Shown here: one piece after another, positions 18,088 through 27,108 of the stretch | Layout: every line of letters starts with the position of its first letter | Position numbering within the stretch: position 1 is the first letter of the stretch | Notes under the pieces: generated by a model | The model's database searches: none | What the model saw: only the letters and a program-made list of their open reading frames with translations | Told to the model about the DNA's origin: nothing | Program-made: the position numbers and the translations under genes | Assembly: GCA_903923395.1 (NCBI GenBank) | Contig: CAIXXM010000104.1 | Coordinates: 1-58,157, forward strand | DNA length: 58,157 nucleotides | Direction: 5' to 3' | DNA from: an uncultured Acidobacteriia bacterium | GTDB taxonomy: Bacteria; Acidobacteriota; Terriglobia; Bryobacterales; Bryobacteraceae

Positions 18088-18899
18088 CCCCGCAGCCGTT
18101 GCAACTCGCCGTTCACCAGATTCCAGACCTGGTCACGAAGTGCGCCGCTCTCCTTCGGATTGATGCCTTCCACCGCGATCGGCGGCAAAATCCGCACGTG
18201 AATATCTTCACCAGAGGTGAAGAGCAGTGACTTCTTCGGCAGCGCTTTCCCGGCGCCTTCCAGCACCACCGGCAGTACCGGGGCACCTTCTTTGATGGCC
18301 AGGCGGAACGGCGTGTCGTTGTAGGGCAGCAGTTCCCCGTCTTTCGACCGGGTTCCTTCCGGGAAGATCAATACGGAGCAGCCCGCGCGGAGGTGTCTGG
18401 CGCACTCCTGCAAGCCTCTCGCCGCGGTTCTCGGGTTGGAGCGGTCGATCGGAATTTCGCCGGACATCCCCAGCAGCCAACCCACCACGGGAATATCCAG
18501 CAGCGTGACGCGCAGGAGTGATTTTTGGTCCAGCGGGATATGTGCGGAAAGCGGTCCATCGGCCAAAGACTGGTGGTTGGAGACGATCACGTACGCTTTC
18601 GCACGATCAATATTTTCCACGCCGGAGAGGCGGATCCGTCCCGGATAGACCCGCGTGAACATGCGTCCAAGCACGCGCAGGAAGCGGCCGGAGCGGCGCA
18701 GGAACGGGTCGCGGTCCGTCAATCGTACCAGGGCCATGGAGGGTATCCAAACCAGGAAGAGAACGGTGGCCGCCGACCAGAACCAGAGCGAGCGGATGAG
18801 GGTCGGCAGGAATGCGGGATTGTCGTTTTTACCCAAGAACTTCGATGGTAACAATCCGGTAATTCCTTCCGGCGTGGATTTGAATTGAGATAAAATCAA
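18084..18899 (-). CDS. plsC: 1-Acyl-sn-glycerol-3-phosphate acyltransferase family protein
   Basis: Membrane-associated acyltransferase that acylates lysophosphatidic acid or a related acceptor. 271 residues: a hydrophobic segment LWFWSAATVLFLVWIP (about 38-53), the catalytic NHQSLAD block (N108-D114, an NHx4D motif), GEIPIDRSN, and FPEGTRS (179-185). The start is uncertain: the longest frame begins at a TTG (18899) only 21 nt from the divergent receptor start, and no good ATG lies before the hydrophobic segment. It is the first gene of a two-gene unit with the secreted hydrolase. Substrate preference cannot be read from sequence. Confidence 0.88.
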   Translation of the reverse strand: MILSQFKSTPEGITGLLPSKFLGKNDNPAFLPTLIRSLWFWSAATVLFLVWIPSMALVRLTDRDPFLRRSGRFLRVLGRMFTRVYPGRIRLSGVENIDRAKAYVIVSNHQSLADGPLSAHIPLDQKSLLRVTLLDIPVVGWLLGMSGEIPIDRSNPRTAARGLQECARHLRAGCSVLIFPEGTRSKDGELLPYNDTPFRLAIKEGAPVLPVVLEGAGKALPKKSLLFTSGEDIHVRILPPIAVEGINPKESGALRDQVWNLVNGELQRLRG

Positions 18900-18920
18900 C
18901 GAGGCTCTGGACTACCCACC

Positions 18921-21900
18921 TTGACCTTCCGCAAGACGACAAAACTATGCTGCATGATCCTCGCCTTGTGCGCCGGGCTGCAGGCGGCCCAAGTCGCCGG
19001 TGTCGTCGCGGATTCCCATGAGGCCGCCGTTGCCGGGGCAGTCGTCCGCCTGACCAACCGGCAGACGAAGCTGGGCGTTTCCCTGGAAACCGACACTTCC
19101 GGTGCATTTGCCTTCCCGGGTCTTGCCGCGGGACAATACTCCCTCCACATCATCCATCCGGGCTTCAAGGCCTGGGAAGAGCCGGACCTCACGCTTGCCG
19201 CGGACCAGAGTCTGGATGTAGGGATGATCCGCCTCACCGTCGGGGATATCAATACGACGGTTACCGTCCGGGCAGAGGCCGCTCATGTGGCTACCGATAC
19301 CTCCGACCGGTCCTTCCTGATCGGTGCCAGTCAGTTGGAAAATACTCCGAACCTGGGCCGGGACTGGCTCAATGTACTGCAGATTCTGCCGGGTATCATT
19401 GACCTGAATCCGCATGACTCGCCGGGCTGGAACTCCGGCACGCCAACGATGAATGGCGGGGAATCCGGGCAGGTGCTCATCAGTCTGGATGGCGTCACCA
19501 GCCAGGACAGTGGTGCGCCGCAGGGGAATGGTTATTTGGCACCGAGTACGGATGCCATCGCAGAAGTGCGCGTCTTGAGCGGCAATTATGCGGCGGAGTA
19601 TGGTTCACGCAGCGGTGGCCAGGTGATCGTGACCATGCGCGGTGGAGGCAATCAGTATCACGGCACGGGATATTACGTTTACCGCCATGAAACGTTGAAC
19701 GCGAATGAGTTCTTCAATAACGCATCCGGGATCTCACGCCCCCTGTATCGATATGGCAATGAAGGCGGTACTTTCGGCGGTCCCCTTGCTCTGCCTGGGC
19801 ACAAGAGTGATAACCGGATGTTCTTCTTCTTTTCCGAAGACTATCTGGCGTTTCTTACTCCCAGTGCTTTGAGTCGTTACACGATGCCCACGGCGCTCGA
19901 ACGGCAGGGTAATTTCTCGAAGACTTACACCACGACCCTGTCGCTGATTCCAATCAAAGACCCCACCACGGGCAAGGTCTATCCGGGCAATGTTATTCCG
20001 CCGAGCCAGATTTCCCCTGCGGGTTATGCGCTGATGAACCTCTTTCCGTTGCCGAACGCCACGGATCCAACGGGCCAGAACCAATACAATGCCCTGTATC
20101 AGTTCAGCCGGCATGATCCGAAAGAGAACCGCGTGCTACGTCTGGATGACAACCTGACTGCAGCCACCCGGCTCTCACTGCGTTTGATTCAGGATTACCA
20201 GGGTGACAGGGGCATCGGTGCAGCCTTTAACGGCAGTGGCAATTGGGGGCAGTTACCGACGGATTACGGGATCCAGTCGGCCGGCGCGGTTGTTTCGGTG
20301 GTACATACTTTCCGCCCCAATCTCATTAACGAATTCACCGCCGGCATCAATCATGCGCACCAGACCGTGGGGGTGAGCAATCAAACCGCTCTGGAAGCGA
20401 ACCAGTTATCCGCGCTGGCGGGGCCGAACGGGCAGCCCGTCACTTTGCCCAAGATCTATCCGGGGAATGAAACTGGCCTGATGGCTAATCTGATTCCTAA
20501 TATCCGCCTCTATACTTTGAATGCGCAGGCTGCTGGACAGGGAGTCAATTACGCTCCTGGATTTACGTTTGACTCCCGCTTTCCGTATACAGGTACGGAT
20601 CAGACCATCAATGTTACAGACAACCTGACCTGGGTTGCGGACAAGCACAGTATCAAATTCGGCTTCCTGCTGGAGAAGGTCGCACGGAATGTCAATGTTT
20701 ACAGCTTGTATAACACCAACGGGACTTACTATTTCGGATCAGATACTGCAAACCCGCATGACACCGGCTATGCTTACTCGAATCTGCTGATTGGCACGGT
20801 ACAGGCCTATGGAGAAGACAGTGGCCGGTCTGTCAATCATGCCCGTTACACGCAGCTGGAGTGGTATGTGCAGGATTCCTGGCGTGTGGCGCGGCGTCTG
20901 ACTTTAGATCTGGGTGTCCGGTTCCAGTTGCCTGGCGCTCTGCGTTCGGCGAATACACAACTGAGCCTGTTCAACGCATCGGCCTATAACCCGGCGCAGT
21001 CCGGCACGCTGCTCTATCCTGCTGTTGTGAATGGCCAGAAAGTAGCGGAGAACCTGACCACCAAGGCGGTGTATCCCTTGTCGGCGGCTGGCTTCTTTGA
21101 TCCTGCCAGTTATGCGGCGGGAAGCAGCCCTTACTCCGGGATCATCCAATATCAAAACCAGGCTTTCCAAAATCCCGGCGTCGGTATTGGCCCGCGTATC
21201 GGCTTTGGCTGGGATGTGTTTGGAGATGGCAAGACCGCGCTGCGGGGTGGCATCGGAATCTATTATGACCGTGCTTTTGGGGTGGATACTAACGGTGCAA
21301 CCAGCGCAGGTGTCGGCCCCATCTCTGCGCCACCGCAATTCCAGGCACCCACTTACTACAACACCACCTTTTCCCTGCTGCCAACCACACAGGGCTATCT
21401 GGCCCCTGCCACCGTCTTTGCCGGCTCCACCTATAAGAATCCAGCCACTTACAGTTGGAGCCTCGGTATACAGAGAAGCCTTGGTATGGGAGTGATTCTC
21501 GATATCGCGTACGTGGCCAATACTGCACGACACCGCTTTGTCCAGGTGGATGGCAACGGTGTTGCTCCGTACACGGACTGGACGCCTCTTGGTGGCGCGA
21601 AAGCTGCATACATTGACCCCACCAGCGGCGGAAGTGCTTTTTATACTGCGAATCTGCTGCGTCCCTATGCGGGCTACGCGGCAATAAACTATTCCTGCAG
21701 TTGTGGCGACTCCAACTATAACTCGCTGCAGGCCCAGGTCAACCGGCGCTTCGGCCGTCAGTTCCAGATGGGCTTGAACTGGACCTGGTCGAAGACGCTC
21801 ACTTACGGCAACCGCAGCCCGTGGACACCGGATTACCTCCAATACACGGAAACCGGCGGAGACCGGCCGCAGGCTGTGACTTTGAACTATACCTACACCG

Positions 21901-22469
21901 TCCCCAACCTCAGCCGGATCTGGCGGACCAAAGCGGTAAAAATGGCCCTGGACGGTTGGCGGCTAAATGGCCTGGTACGGTTCATGTCCGGGAATCCATT
22001 GACCGTAAACTGCATTCCTTCCGGTCAGCCCATTGGCTATTGGACGGGCACTCCCACCGGCGGCATTCCCTTCCGCTGCCAGATGCTCGGGAAGCCGCTC
22101 TTTCTCTCCGGCGGCTTTGCTGTTTCTGACAAAACCCATTACCCGCTGAATGCCGGCAATTTTGTGTTGCCGCCCGCGACTACTCTTGGCATTGGGAACA
22201 CGCCACCCACGTTGTTCTTTGGGCCAGGGTTTGAAAACTTTGACTTGAGCATTTCCAAAGAGTTCCGTCTGGGCCCGGATGGCCGCAAGACGCTGGAAAT
22301 GCGCGGGGATGCCTTCAGCGCGCTCAATCACTTCAACCCCGGCAATCCGAACACTTATCTCGTATTGACCTACCCGACGAATATCAATTCCAATTCGGGT
22401 TTCGGTTCGGTTTCCTACGCCGCGAATCAGGCCCGAAAAATTGCGCTTTCCATCCGGCTGCGGTTTTGA
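18921..22469 (+). CDS. TonB-dependent receptor, Oar-like (tandem copy 1)
   Basis: 1182 residues from TTG 18921; ATG 18954 would leave too short a signal peptide. It has a signal peptide (TKLCCMILALCAGLQA), a carboxypeptidase-regulatory-like domain (VAGVVADSHEAAVAGAVV), a plug with LISLDGVTSQDSG and SGNYAAEYGSRSGGQV, and a barrel ending in RKIALSIRLRF. It is a close paralogue of the next gene: long blocks match, for example YYVYRHETLNANEFFNNASG, FFFFSEDYLAFLTP and the VNRRFGRQFQ region. Both contain an FPLP segment and a Cys-Ser-Cys triplet (SCSCGDSNYNS). This points to tandem duplication followed by divergence. Ligand unknown. Confidence 0.9.
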   Translation: MTFRKTTKLCCMILALCAGLQAAQVAGVVADSHEAAVAGAVVRLTNRQTKLGVSLETDTSGAFAFPGLAAGQYSLHIIHPGFKAWEEPDLTLAADQSLDVGMIRLTVGDINTTVTVRAEAAHVATDTSDRSFLIGASQLENTPNLGRDWLNVLQILPGIIDLNPHDSPGWNSGTPTMNGGESGQVLISLDGVTSQDSGAPQGNGYLAPSTDAIAEVRVLSGNYAAEYGSRSGGQVIVTMRGGGNQYHGTGYYVYRHETLNANEFFNNASGISRPLYRYGNEGGTFGGPLALPGHKSDNRMFFFFSEDYLAFLTPSALSRYTMPTALERQGNFSKTYTTTLSLIPIKDPTTGKVYPGNVIPPSQISPAGYALMNLFPLPNATDPTGQNQYNALYQFSRHDPKENRVLRLDDNLTAATRLSLRLIQDYQGDRGIGAAFNGSGNWGQLPTDYGIQSAGAVVSVVHTFRPNLINEFTAGINHAHQTVGVSNQTALEANQLSALAGPNGQPVTLPKIYPGNETGLMANLIPNIRLYTLNAQAAGQGVNYAPGFTFDSRFPYTGTDQTINVTDNLTWVADKHSIKFGFLLEKVARNVNVYSLYNTNGTYYFGSDTANPHDTGYAYSNLLIGTVQAYGEDSGRSVNHARYTQLEWYVQDSWRVARRLTLDLGVRFQLPGALRSANTQLSLFNASAYNPAQSGTLLYPAVVNGQKVAENLTTKAVYPLSAAGFFDPASYAAGSSPYSGIIQYQNQAFQNPGVGIGPRIGFGWDVFGDGKTALRGGIGIYYDRAFGVDTNGATSAGVGPISAPPQFQAPTYYNTTFSLLPTTQGYLAPATVFAGSTYKNPATYSWSLGIQRSLGMGVILDIAYVANTARHRFVQVDGNGVAPYTDWTPLGGAKAAYIDPTSGGSAFYTANLLRPYAGYAAINYSCSCGDSNYNSLQAQVNRRFGRQFQMGLNWTWSKTLTYGNRSPWTPDYLQYTETGGDRPQAVTLNYTYTVPNLSRIWRTKAVKMALDGWRLNGLVRFMSGNPLTVNCIPSGQPIGYWTGTPTGGIPFRCQMLGKPLFLSGGFAVSDKTHYPLNAGNFVLPPATTLGIGNTPPTLFFGPGFENFDLSISKEFRLGPDGRKTLEMRGDAFSALNHFNPGNPNTYLVLTYPTNINSNSGFGSVSYAANQARKIALSIRLRF

Positions 22470-22502
22470 GATAGAATCTCGAAATCTCAGAGAGGGGATT
22501 CC

Positions 22503-25500
22503 ATGAGGAACATCCGCACCGTCGCGGTCCTGTACACCATCCTTGCCGCTGCCCCGCTGCAGGCGCAAAGTGTCACCAGTCAAATTTCCGGCACCGTAAC
22601 GGATGCCCACGATGCGGTCGTCGCGGGTGCATCCGTCAAGCTGACCAACAGTCTGACCAAACAGGTCCGCGAATTGACCACAGGTGCCAAAGGGGACTTC
22701 CTGTTCCTGGAGTTGATTCCCGGGGACTATGCCCTCAAGATCGTTCACACGGGCTTCAAGACTTGGGAAGAGCCGCAGATTACGGTAAGTGCGGATGAGA
22801 AAGTCGCACTGCATGACATCCACCTCACGGTGGGCGATATGAACACAACGGTCACCGTCGCTTCTGAGGGCGTGCATGTGGCCACGGACAGTTCGGACCG
22901 GACGATCCTCGTCAATCAGACCCAAATTGAAAACACGCCCGTGCGCGGCCGGGACTGGCTGGGCATCCTCCAGACTTTGCCGGGTATTGTGGATATCAAT
23001 AATCACGATGTTCCCGGCTGGAATTCCGGCATGCCGACCGTCAATGGCGGACAGACAGGGCAAGTGCTGATCAGCATGGATGGCGTTACCAGCCAGGACA
23101 GCGGCTCGCCCGCCAACAACGGCTATCTCGCGCCAAACGTGGACGCCATCGGCGAGATCAAGGTGCTGGTATCCAATTACTCCGCCGAGCTGGGTTCACG
23201 CGGCGGTGGACAACTGGTGGTCAGCGTCAAGAACGGCACCCGCGATTTCCATGGCACTGCCTATTACTTCTACCGGCATGAAACTCTGAACGCCAATGAG
23301 TACTTCAATAACGCATCCGGGTTGCAGCGGCCGCTCTACCGCTATGGCAACGAAGGGGGAACCATTGGCGGACCACTGCTGATCCCCGGCACGAATTTCA
23401 ACAAGAGCCGCACCAAGCTGTTTTTCTTCTTCTCGGAAGACTATCTGTCGTTTCTGACTCCGGGAACTTTGAACAAATTCACCATGCCAACGGCGCTCGA
23501 ACGGCAGGGGAACTTCTCGCAAACCGATACAACGACGCTGAAGCTGATTCCCGTCAAGAACCCGAGCACGGGAGTGGTCTATCCCGGGAACATCATGCCG
23601 GCCAGCCAGATATCACCCGCGGGTTACGCCCTGCTGAATATGTTCCCTCTGCCATTCACCTCAGACCCGGTCAGCCACAGTTACAATGCGATTTACCAGT
23701 TCAGCCGTCATGACCCGCATGAGGACAGAATTCTGCGTCTCGATTACAACGTGTCCGCATCCACGCAGGCCTTTGTGCGGCTCATCAATGATTACCAGGG
23801 TGACCGCGGTATCGGCGCCACATTGAACAGCACAGGCGGCTGGGGGCAGTTACCCACGGATTACGGTATCCAGTCCGCCGGAGCCGTGCTGACGGTGATC
23901 CATACCTTCAAACCCAACCTCTTCAATGAGTTCACTGCGGGCATCAACCATGCCCACCAATCGGTCTCGGTGGAAAGCCAGGCCACACTGGCGACTAATC
24001 AGATCTCTTCACTGCGCGGACCCAATGGCGAATCAATTACACTCCCGAAGATATACGCCAACAATGAATCCGGCGTGATGACGAACCTGATTCCGAATAT
24101 CCGCTTCACCACCTTGAATCCGCAGGCAGCCGGGCAGGGTGTAACGAACCCGGCGGCTTTCACCATCGACGCCCGCTTCCCCTTTGATGGCACAGATCAG
24201 ATTGAAAATATCGGGGACAATCTTTCCTGGCTGAAAGGTTCCCACAGCATGAAGTTCGGCATCCTCGCAGAGCGTGTGGCCCGCAATGTGAGTGTCTACA
24301 GCCTCTACAATACGAATGGCAGTTATTACTTTGGCTCGGATACAGGGAATCCCCGCGATACAGGCTATGGTTACTCCAACCTGCTGGCGGGAACGGTGCA
24401 GGCGTATGGAGAAGACAACGGCAGATACACCAACCGCGCCCGCTATACACAGATCGAATGGTATCTGCAGGATGCCTGGAAAGCGACCCGCCGCCTCACT
24501 CTGGATCTTGGTGTCCGCTTCCAGTGGCCGGGTGCGTTGAGTTCGGCAGGCACCACGCTGGGTCTCTTCAGTGGCTCGCAATATAATACTGCGCAGTCTG
24601 GAACGCTGCTGTTCCCCGCAGTGGTCGGCGGCCAAAATGTTGCAGAGAATCTCAAAACCGGAGCCACTTATCCCATCGCACGCGCCGGGTTCTTCGATCC
24701 CGCGACTTATCCCGCCAGCGGGAGCCCCTATTCCGGCATGGTGCAGTACAAGAATCAGGCCTTCAATAACCCTGGCTTCACCGTTGGACCCAGAATCGGT
24801 TTCGGCTGGGATGTTTTCGGTGACGGCAAGACCGCCATGCGCGGCGGCTTCGGTATCTTCTATGACAGAGCCTTTGGCGTGGATACCGATGGTGCCACCA
24901 GCGCGGGCGTTGGCCCGATCTCCGCTCCGCCGCAGTTTCAAGCTCCGGTATACTACAACAGCACCTTTTCACAGTTGACCAGTGCGCAGGGCTTTCTGAG
25001 TCCCGCGACGGTCTTCTCCGGCCCGGATTACAAGAGTCCGGCGACTTATAACTGGAGTCTGGGGATCCAGCGCAACTTAGGCAAAGGTCTGATTCTGGAC
25101 GTTGCCTACGTCGGCAATGGTGTGCGGCATAAGTTCGTCCAGTACGATATCAACGGCGTAGCCCCTTATACCGACTGGACACCCACGGGCGGAGCCAAGG
25201 CTTCCTATATCGATCCGACGAGCGCCGGCAAAGCGTTCTACACCGCGAATCTTCTGCGGCCTTACCAGGGTTATGGTGCCATCAACGTAAGCTGCAGTTG
25301 CGGCTCCGCGAACTATAACTCCCTGCAGACGCAAGTGAACCGCCGTTTCGGCAAGCGGCTCCAGTTTGGCGCGAACTGGAGTTGGTCGAAGACTATGTCC
25401 TACGGCACGCGCAGTCCCTGGACGCCGGACCGTCTGCAATATGCCGAAGTCAGCTCAGACCGTCCCCACGTGGTAAACATCAATTACTCCTATCTGGTCC

Positions 25501-26078
25501 CCAACGGCAGCAAGCTCTGGAAGAACCGGTTCACGGAAGTCTTGCTGGATGGCTGGCACTTCAATGGTATTTCGAAGTTCATGACCGGCACTCCGCTGAC
25601 GGTGGCCTGCACTTCTTCCGGCGCGCCCATCGGCTATTGGACCGGCACGCCCACCGGCGGCATTCCGTTCCGGTGCCAGATGGCGAACCCGGATCCATTT
25701 CTTCCTGCCGGTGCGGCAATCCCCGCCAGCGCGCAGCCCAAGCTCTACTATCCGCTGAATGCGGCTAATTTTTCCCTGCCTGGCGCCACTTCGCTGGGCA
25801 TCGGCAATACTCCGCCCACTTTGTTTCTCGGACCAGGCTTTGTGAACTTTGACTTCAGCCTGCTCAAGACAGTGAACGTCGGCAGGGAAGGGAAGCGCAC
25901 GCTTGAGTTCCGTGCGGAGGCTTTCAACGTGCTGAACCACTTCAACCCGGGTAATCCGAATACGTCATTAACTCTGGCCTATTCGAGCGGTGCCAATACC
26001 AATGCAGCCTTCGGAACGATTACCACCGCCGTTGGGCAGGCGCGGCATCTGGCTCTGGCGGCGAAGTTCAGATTTTAG
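22503..26078 (+). CDS. TonB-dependent receptor, Oar-like (tandem copy 2)
   Basis: 1191 residues from ATG 22503, preceded by a strong GAGAGGGG site. It has a signal peptide (RTVAVLYTILAAAPLQAQ), regulatory-like domain (SQISGTVTDAHDAVVAGASV), a plug with LISMDGVTSQDSGS and SNYSAELGSRGGGQLV, and a barrel ending in ARHLALAAKFRF. It lies 33 nt after copy 1 and is probably co-transcribed. The leader GAGATAGAAT resembles GAGATAAAAT before copy 1, so a second promoter could have been duplicated with the gene (weak inference). The matched pair suggests related but distinct ligands. Confidence 0.92.
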   Translation: MRNIRTVAVLYTILAAAPLQAQSVTSQISGTVTDAHDAVVAGASVKLTNSLTKQVRELTTGAKGDFLFLELIPGDYALKIVHTGFKTWEEPQITVSADEKVALHDIHLTVGDMNTTVTVASEGVHVATDSSDRTILVNQTQIENTPVRGRDWLGILQTLPGIVDINNHDVPGWNSGMPTVNGGQTGQVLISMDGVTSQDSGSPANNGYLAPNVDAIGEIKVLVSNYSAELGSRGGGQLVVSVKNGTRDFHGTAYYFYRHETLNANEYFNNASGLQRPLYRYGNEGGTIGGPLLIPGTNFNKSRTKLFFFFSEDYLSFLTPGTLNKFTMPTALERQGNFSQTDTTTLKLIPVKNPSTGVVYPGNIMPASQISPAGYALLNMFPLPFTSDPVSHSYNAIYQFSRHDPHEDRILRLDYNVSASTQAFVRLINDYQGDRGIGATLNSTGGWGQLPTDYGIQSAGAVLTVIHTFKPNLFNEFTAGINHAHQSVSVESQATLATNQISSLRGPNGESITLPKIYANNESGVMTNLIPNIRFTTLNPQAAGQGVTNPAAFTIDARFPFDGTDQIENIGDNLSWLKGSHSMKFGILAERVARNVSVYSLYNTNGSYYFGSDTGNPRDTGYGYSNLLAGTVQAYGEDNGRYTNRARYTQIEWYLQDAWKATRRLTLDLGVRFQWPGALSSAGTTLGLFSGSQYNTAQSGTLLFPAVVGGQNVAENLKTGATYPIARAGFFDPATYPASGSPYSGMVQYKNQAFNNPGFTVGPRIGFGWDVFGDGKTAMRGGFGIFYDRAFGVDTDGATSAGVGPISAPPQFQAPVYYNSTFSQLTSAQGFLSPATVFSGPDYKSPATYNWSLGIQRNLGKGLILDVAYVGNGVRHKFVQYDINGVAPYTDWTPTGGAKASYIDPTSAGKAFYTANLLRPYQGYGAINVSCSCGSANYNSLQTQVNRRFGKRLQFGANWSWSKTMSYGTRSPWTPDRLQYAEVSSDRPHVVNINYSYLVPNGSKLWKNRFTEVLLDGWHFNGISKFMTGTPLTVACTSSGAPIGYWTGTPTGGIPFRCQMANPDPFLPAGAAIPASAQPKLYYPLNAANFSLPGATSLGIGNTPPTLFLGPGFVNFDFSLLKTVNVGREGKRTLEFRAEAFNVLNHFNPGNPNTSLTLAYSSGANTNAAFGTITTAVGQARHLALAAKFRF

Positions 26079-26080
26079 TT

Positions 26081-26117
26081 AGCCGCACAGGCCCGAAGGC
26101 GTCCGGTGTGCGCGGCT
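26081..26117. terminator. Possible bidirectional hairpin between convergent genes
   Basis: AGCCGCACA (26081-26089) pairs with TGTGCGCGGCT (26107-26117) apart from a two-base bulge, just 2 nt after the receptor stop codon. It sits between convergent genes, where a shared terminator is expected. There is no U-run on either side, so intrinsic termination is uncertain. Confidence 0.35.
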
Positions 26118-26120
26118 TCG

Positions 26121-26498
26121 TCAATAGGGATGCTGGCTCAAGGAGAGCACGTTGCCATCAGCATCTTTGAACCACGCCACCCGGGAGCCATCGGGCGCAT
26201 TCCAAATGCCTGTGTCTTTGTCTTCCACCCACGGATACTTCTCCGTTGCCACACCGCGGGAAGACAGCCACTCCACGGTGGCTCCAATATCTTCCACTTC
26301 CCAGCCCAGCACCGTAGCCTGCGCCGGTGTGAAGTTTGGAATCTTGACGATACGGAAGGTATGTCCGCCAAACGCGAGAACCAGTGCAAAAGGAGTTAGT
26401 TCGCGGAATTGAAAGCCCAGCCGGTCCACGAAGAACCCGCGTGCCCGTTCGTAATCCGTGGTGAAGAGAAAGCCGGCAAGCTTAGCTGAACTTAGCAT
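26121..26498 (-). CDS. VOC (glyoxalase/bleomycin-resistance) superfamily protein
   Basis: 125 residues with the paired beta-alpha-beta-beta-beta layout of VOC proteins: AGFLFTTDYERARGFFVDRLGFQF at the start and PDGSRVAWFKDADGNVLSLSQ at the end. The latter is the usual metal-site C-terminal motif, DPDGN-like. The family covers glyoxalases, dioxygenases, epimerases and antibiotic-binding proteins, so the reaction cannot be named. Its ATG sits inside the last codons of the upstream small gene (ATGCTAA), so the two are translationally coupled. Confidence 0.8.
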   Translation of the reverse strand: MLSSAKLAGFLFTTDYERARGFFVDRLGFQFRELTPFALVLAFGGHTFRIVKIPNFTPAQATVLGWEVEDIGATVEWLSSRGVATEKYPWVEDKDTGIWNAPDGSRVAWFKDADGNVLSLSQHPY

Positions 26499-26839
26499 GA
26501 GAAAACTCCCTGGAGTGATTGTCCACCTTTAAGCTTTGGAATCGCCCATCCGCCCTTTTCCGGCGACGCCTTTTCCCCGGCGGCTGTGCTGTCCGCCTTT
26601 TTCTTGTTTGCTGCCGCCACGGCAGCAAGTGCAGCCAACCCTGCCGCTACAGCACCACCGCCCGTGGAAGAGGATGACTTTTGTTTCTTCTTGCCCTCCG
26701 TCGTGCCTGTTGCTTTGGCAGTGTCAGGTGAGGCTGGGCCTTGAGCGAATACAGAACTGGCGGTCAGCGCTGCGGCGAAAATCGACAAACGGAGGCGAAG
26801 TGGCACTCTGATGGAGTGGCGCGGAATCATGAGGAGCAT
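26492..26839 (-). CDS. Small secreted Lys/Ala-rich hypothetical protein
   Basis: About 115 residues from ATG 26839, with GTGAGAGA just upstream; an in-frame ATG at 26830 is an alternative. An N-terminal RVPLRLRLSIFAAALTASSVFAQ is a convincing signal peptide. The mature part is low-complexity: a Lys/Ser-rich stretch (KKKQKSSSSTGGG), an Ala-rich helix-like segment (VAAGLAALAAVAAANKKK) and a short tail with one cysteine. I do not recognise the family. Overlap with the VOC gene implies co-expression. Confidence 0.5.
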   Translation of the reverse strand: MLLMIPRHSIRVPLRLRLSIFAAALTASSVFAQGPASPDTAKATGTTEGKKKQKSSSSTGGGAVAAGLAALAAVAAANKKKADSTAAGEKASPEKGGWAIPKLKGGQSLQGVFSC

Positions 26840-26856
26840 TCTCTCACATCGCGGTC

Positions 26857-27084
26857 TTAAAACTTGCAACACTCCCGTCCACCATGGCAAACCTCCGCGT
26901 GCACGGGGTCGCCATCCGGCCCAAAGCCGGTTTGCGTGGAAACGCACCAGTAGACCGTATTGTCGTAAGGATCGTAGAACGCAGCCTCGTTGGGATCCAC
27001 TACGGCATTGATATACATGCCTTTCGTACGAAGCTTGCCACAGTGGATACCCACGCTTATCTTTGGTGAAGTTAGTGTCAGCAT
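26857..27084 (-). CDS. Small cysteine-containing hypothetical protein
   Basis: 75 residues. The call rests on a strong ribosome-binding site (AAGGAG, 7 nt before the ATG) and on position, 24 nt behind the FAD subunit gene of the oxidoreductase. Four cysteines (HCG, YWCVS, EVCHGG, ECC) and acidic residues are conspicuous; there is no signal peptide. It may be an accessory or metal-binding protein of the oxidoreductase, but I know no family for it. The stop lies 17 nt upstream of the next gene on the same strand. Confidence 0.55.
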   Translation of the reverse strand: MLTLTSPKISVGIHCGKLRTKGMYINAVVDPNEAAFYDPYDNTVYWCVSTQTGFGPDGDPVHAEVCHGGRECCKF

Positions 27085-27108
27085 TTCGGCTCCTTTTCTC
27101 TACGGTCT

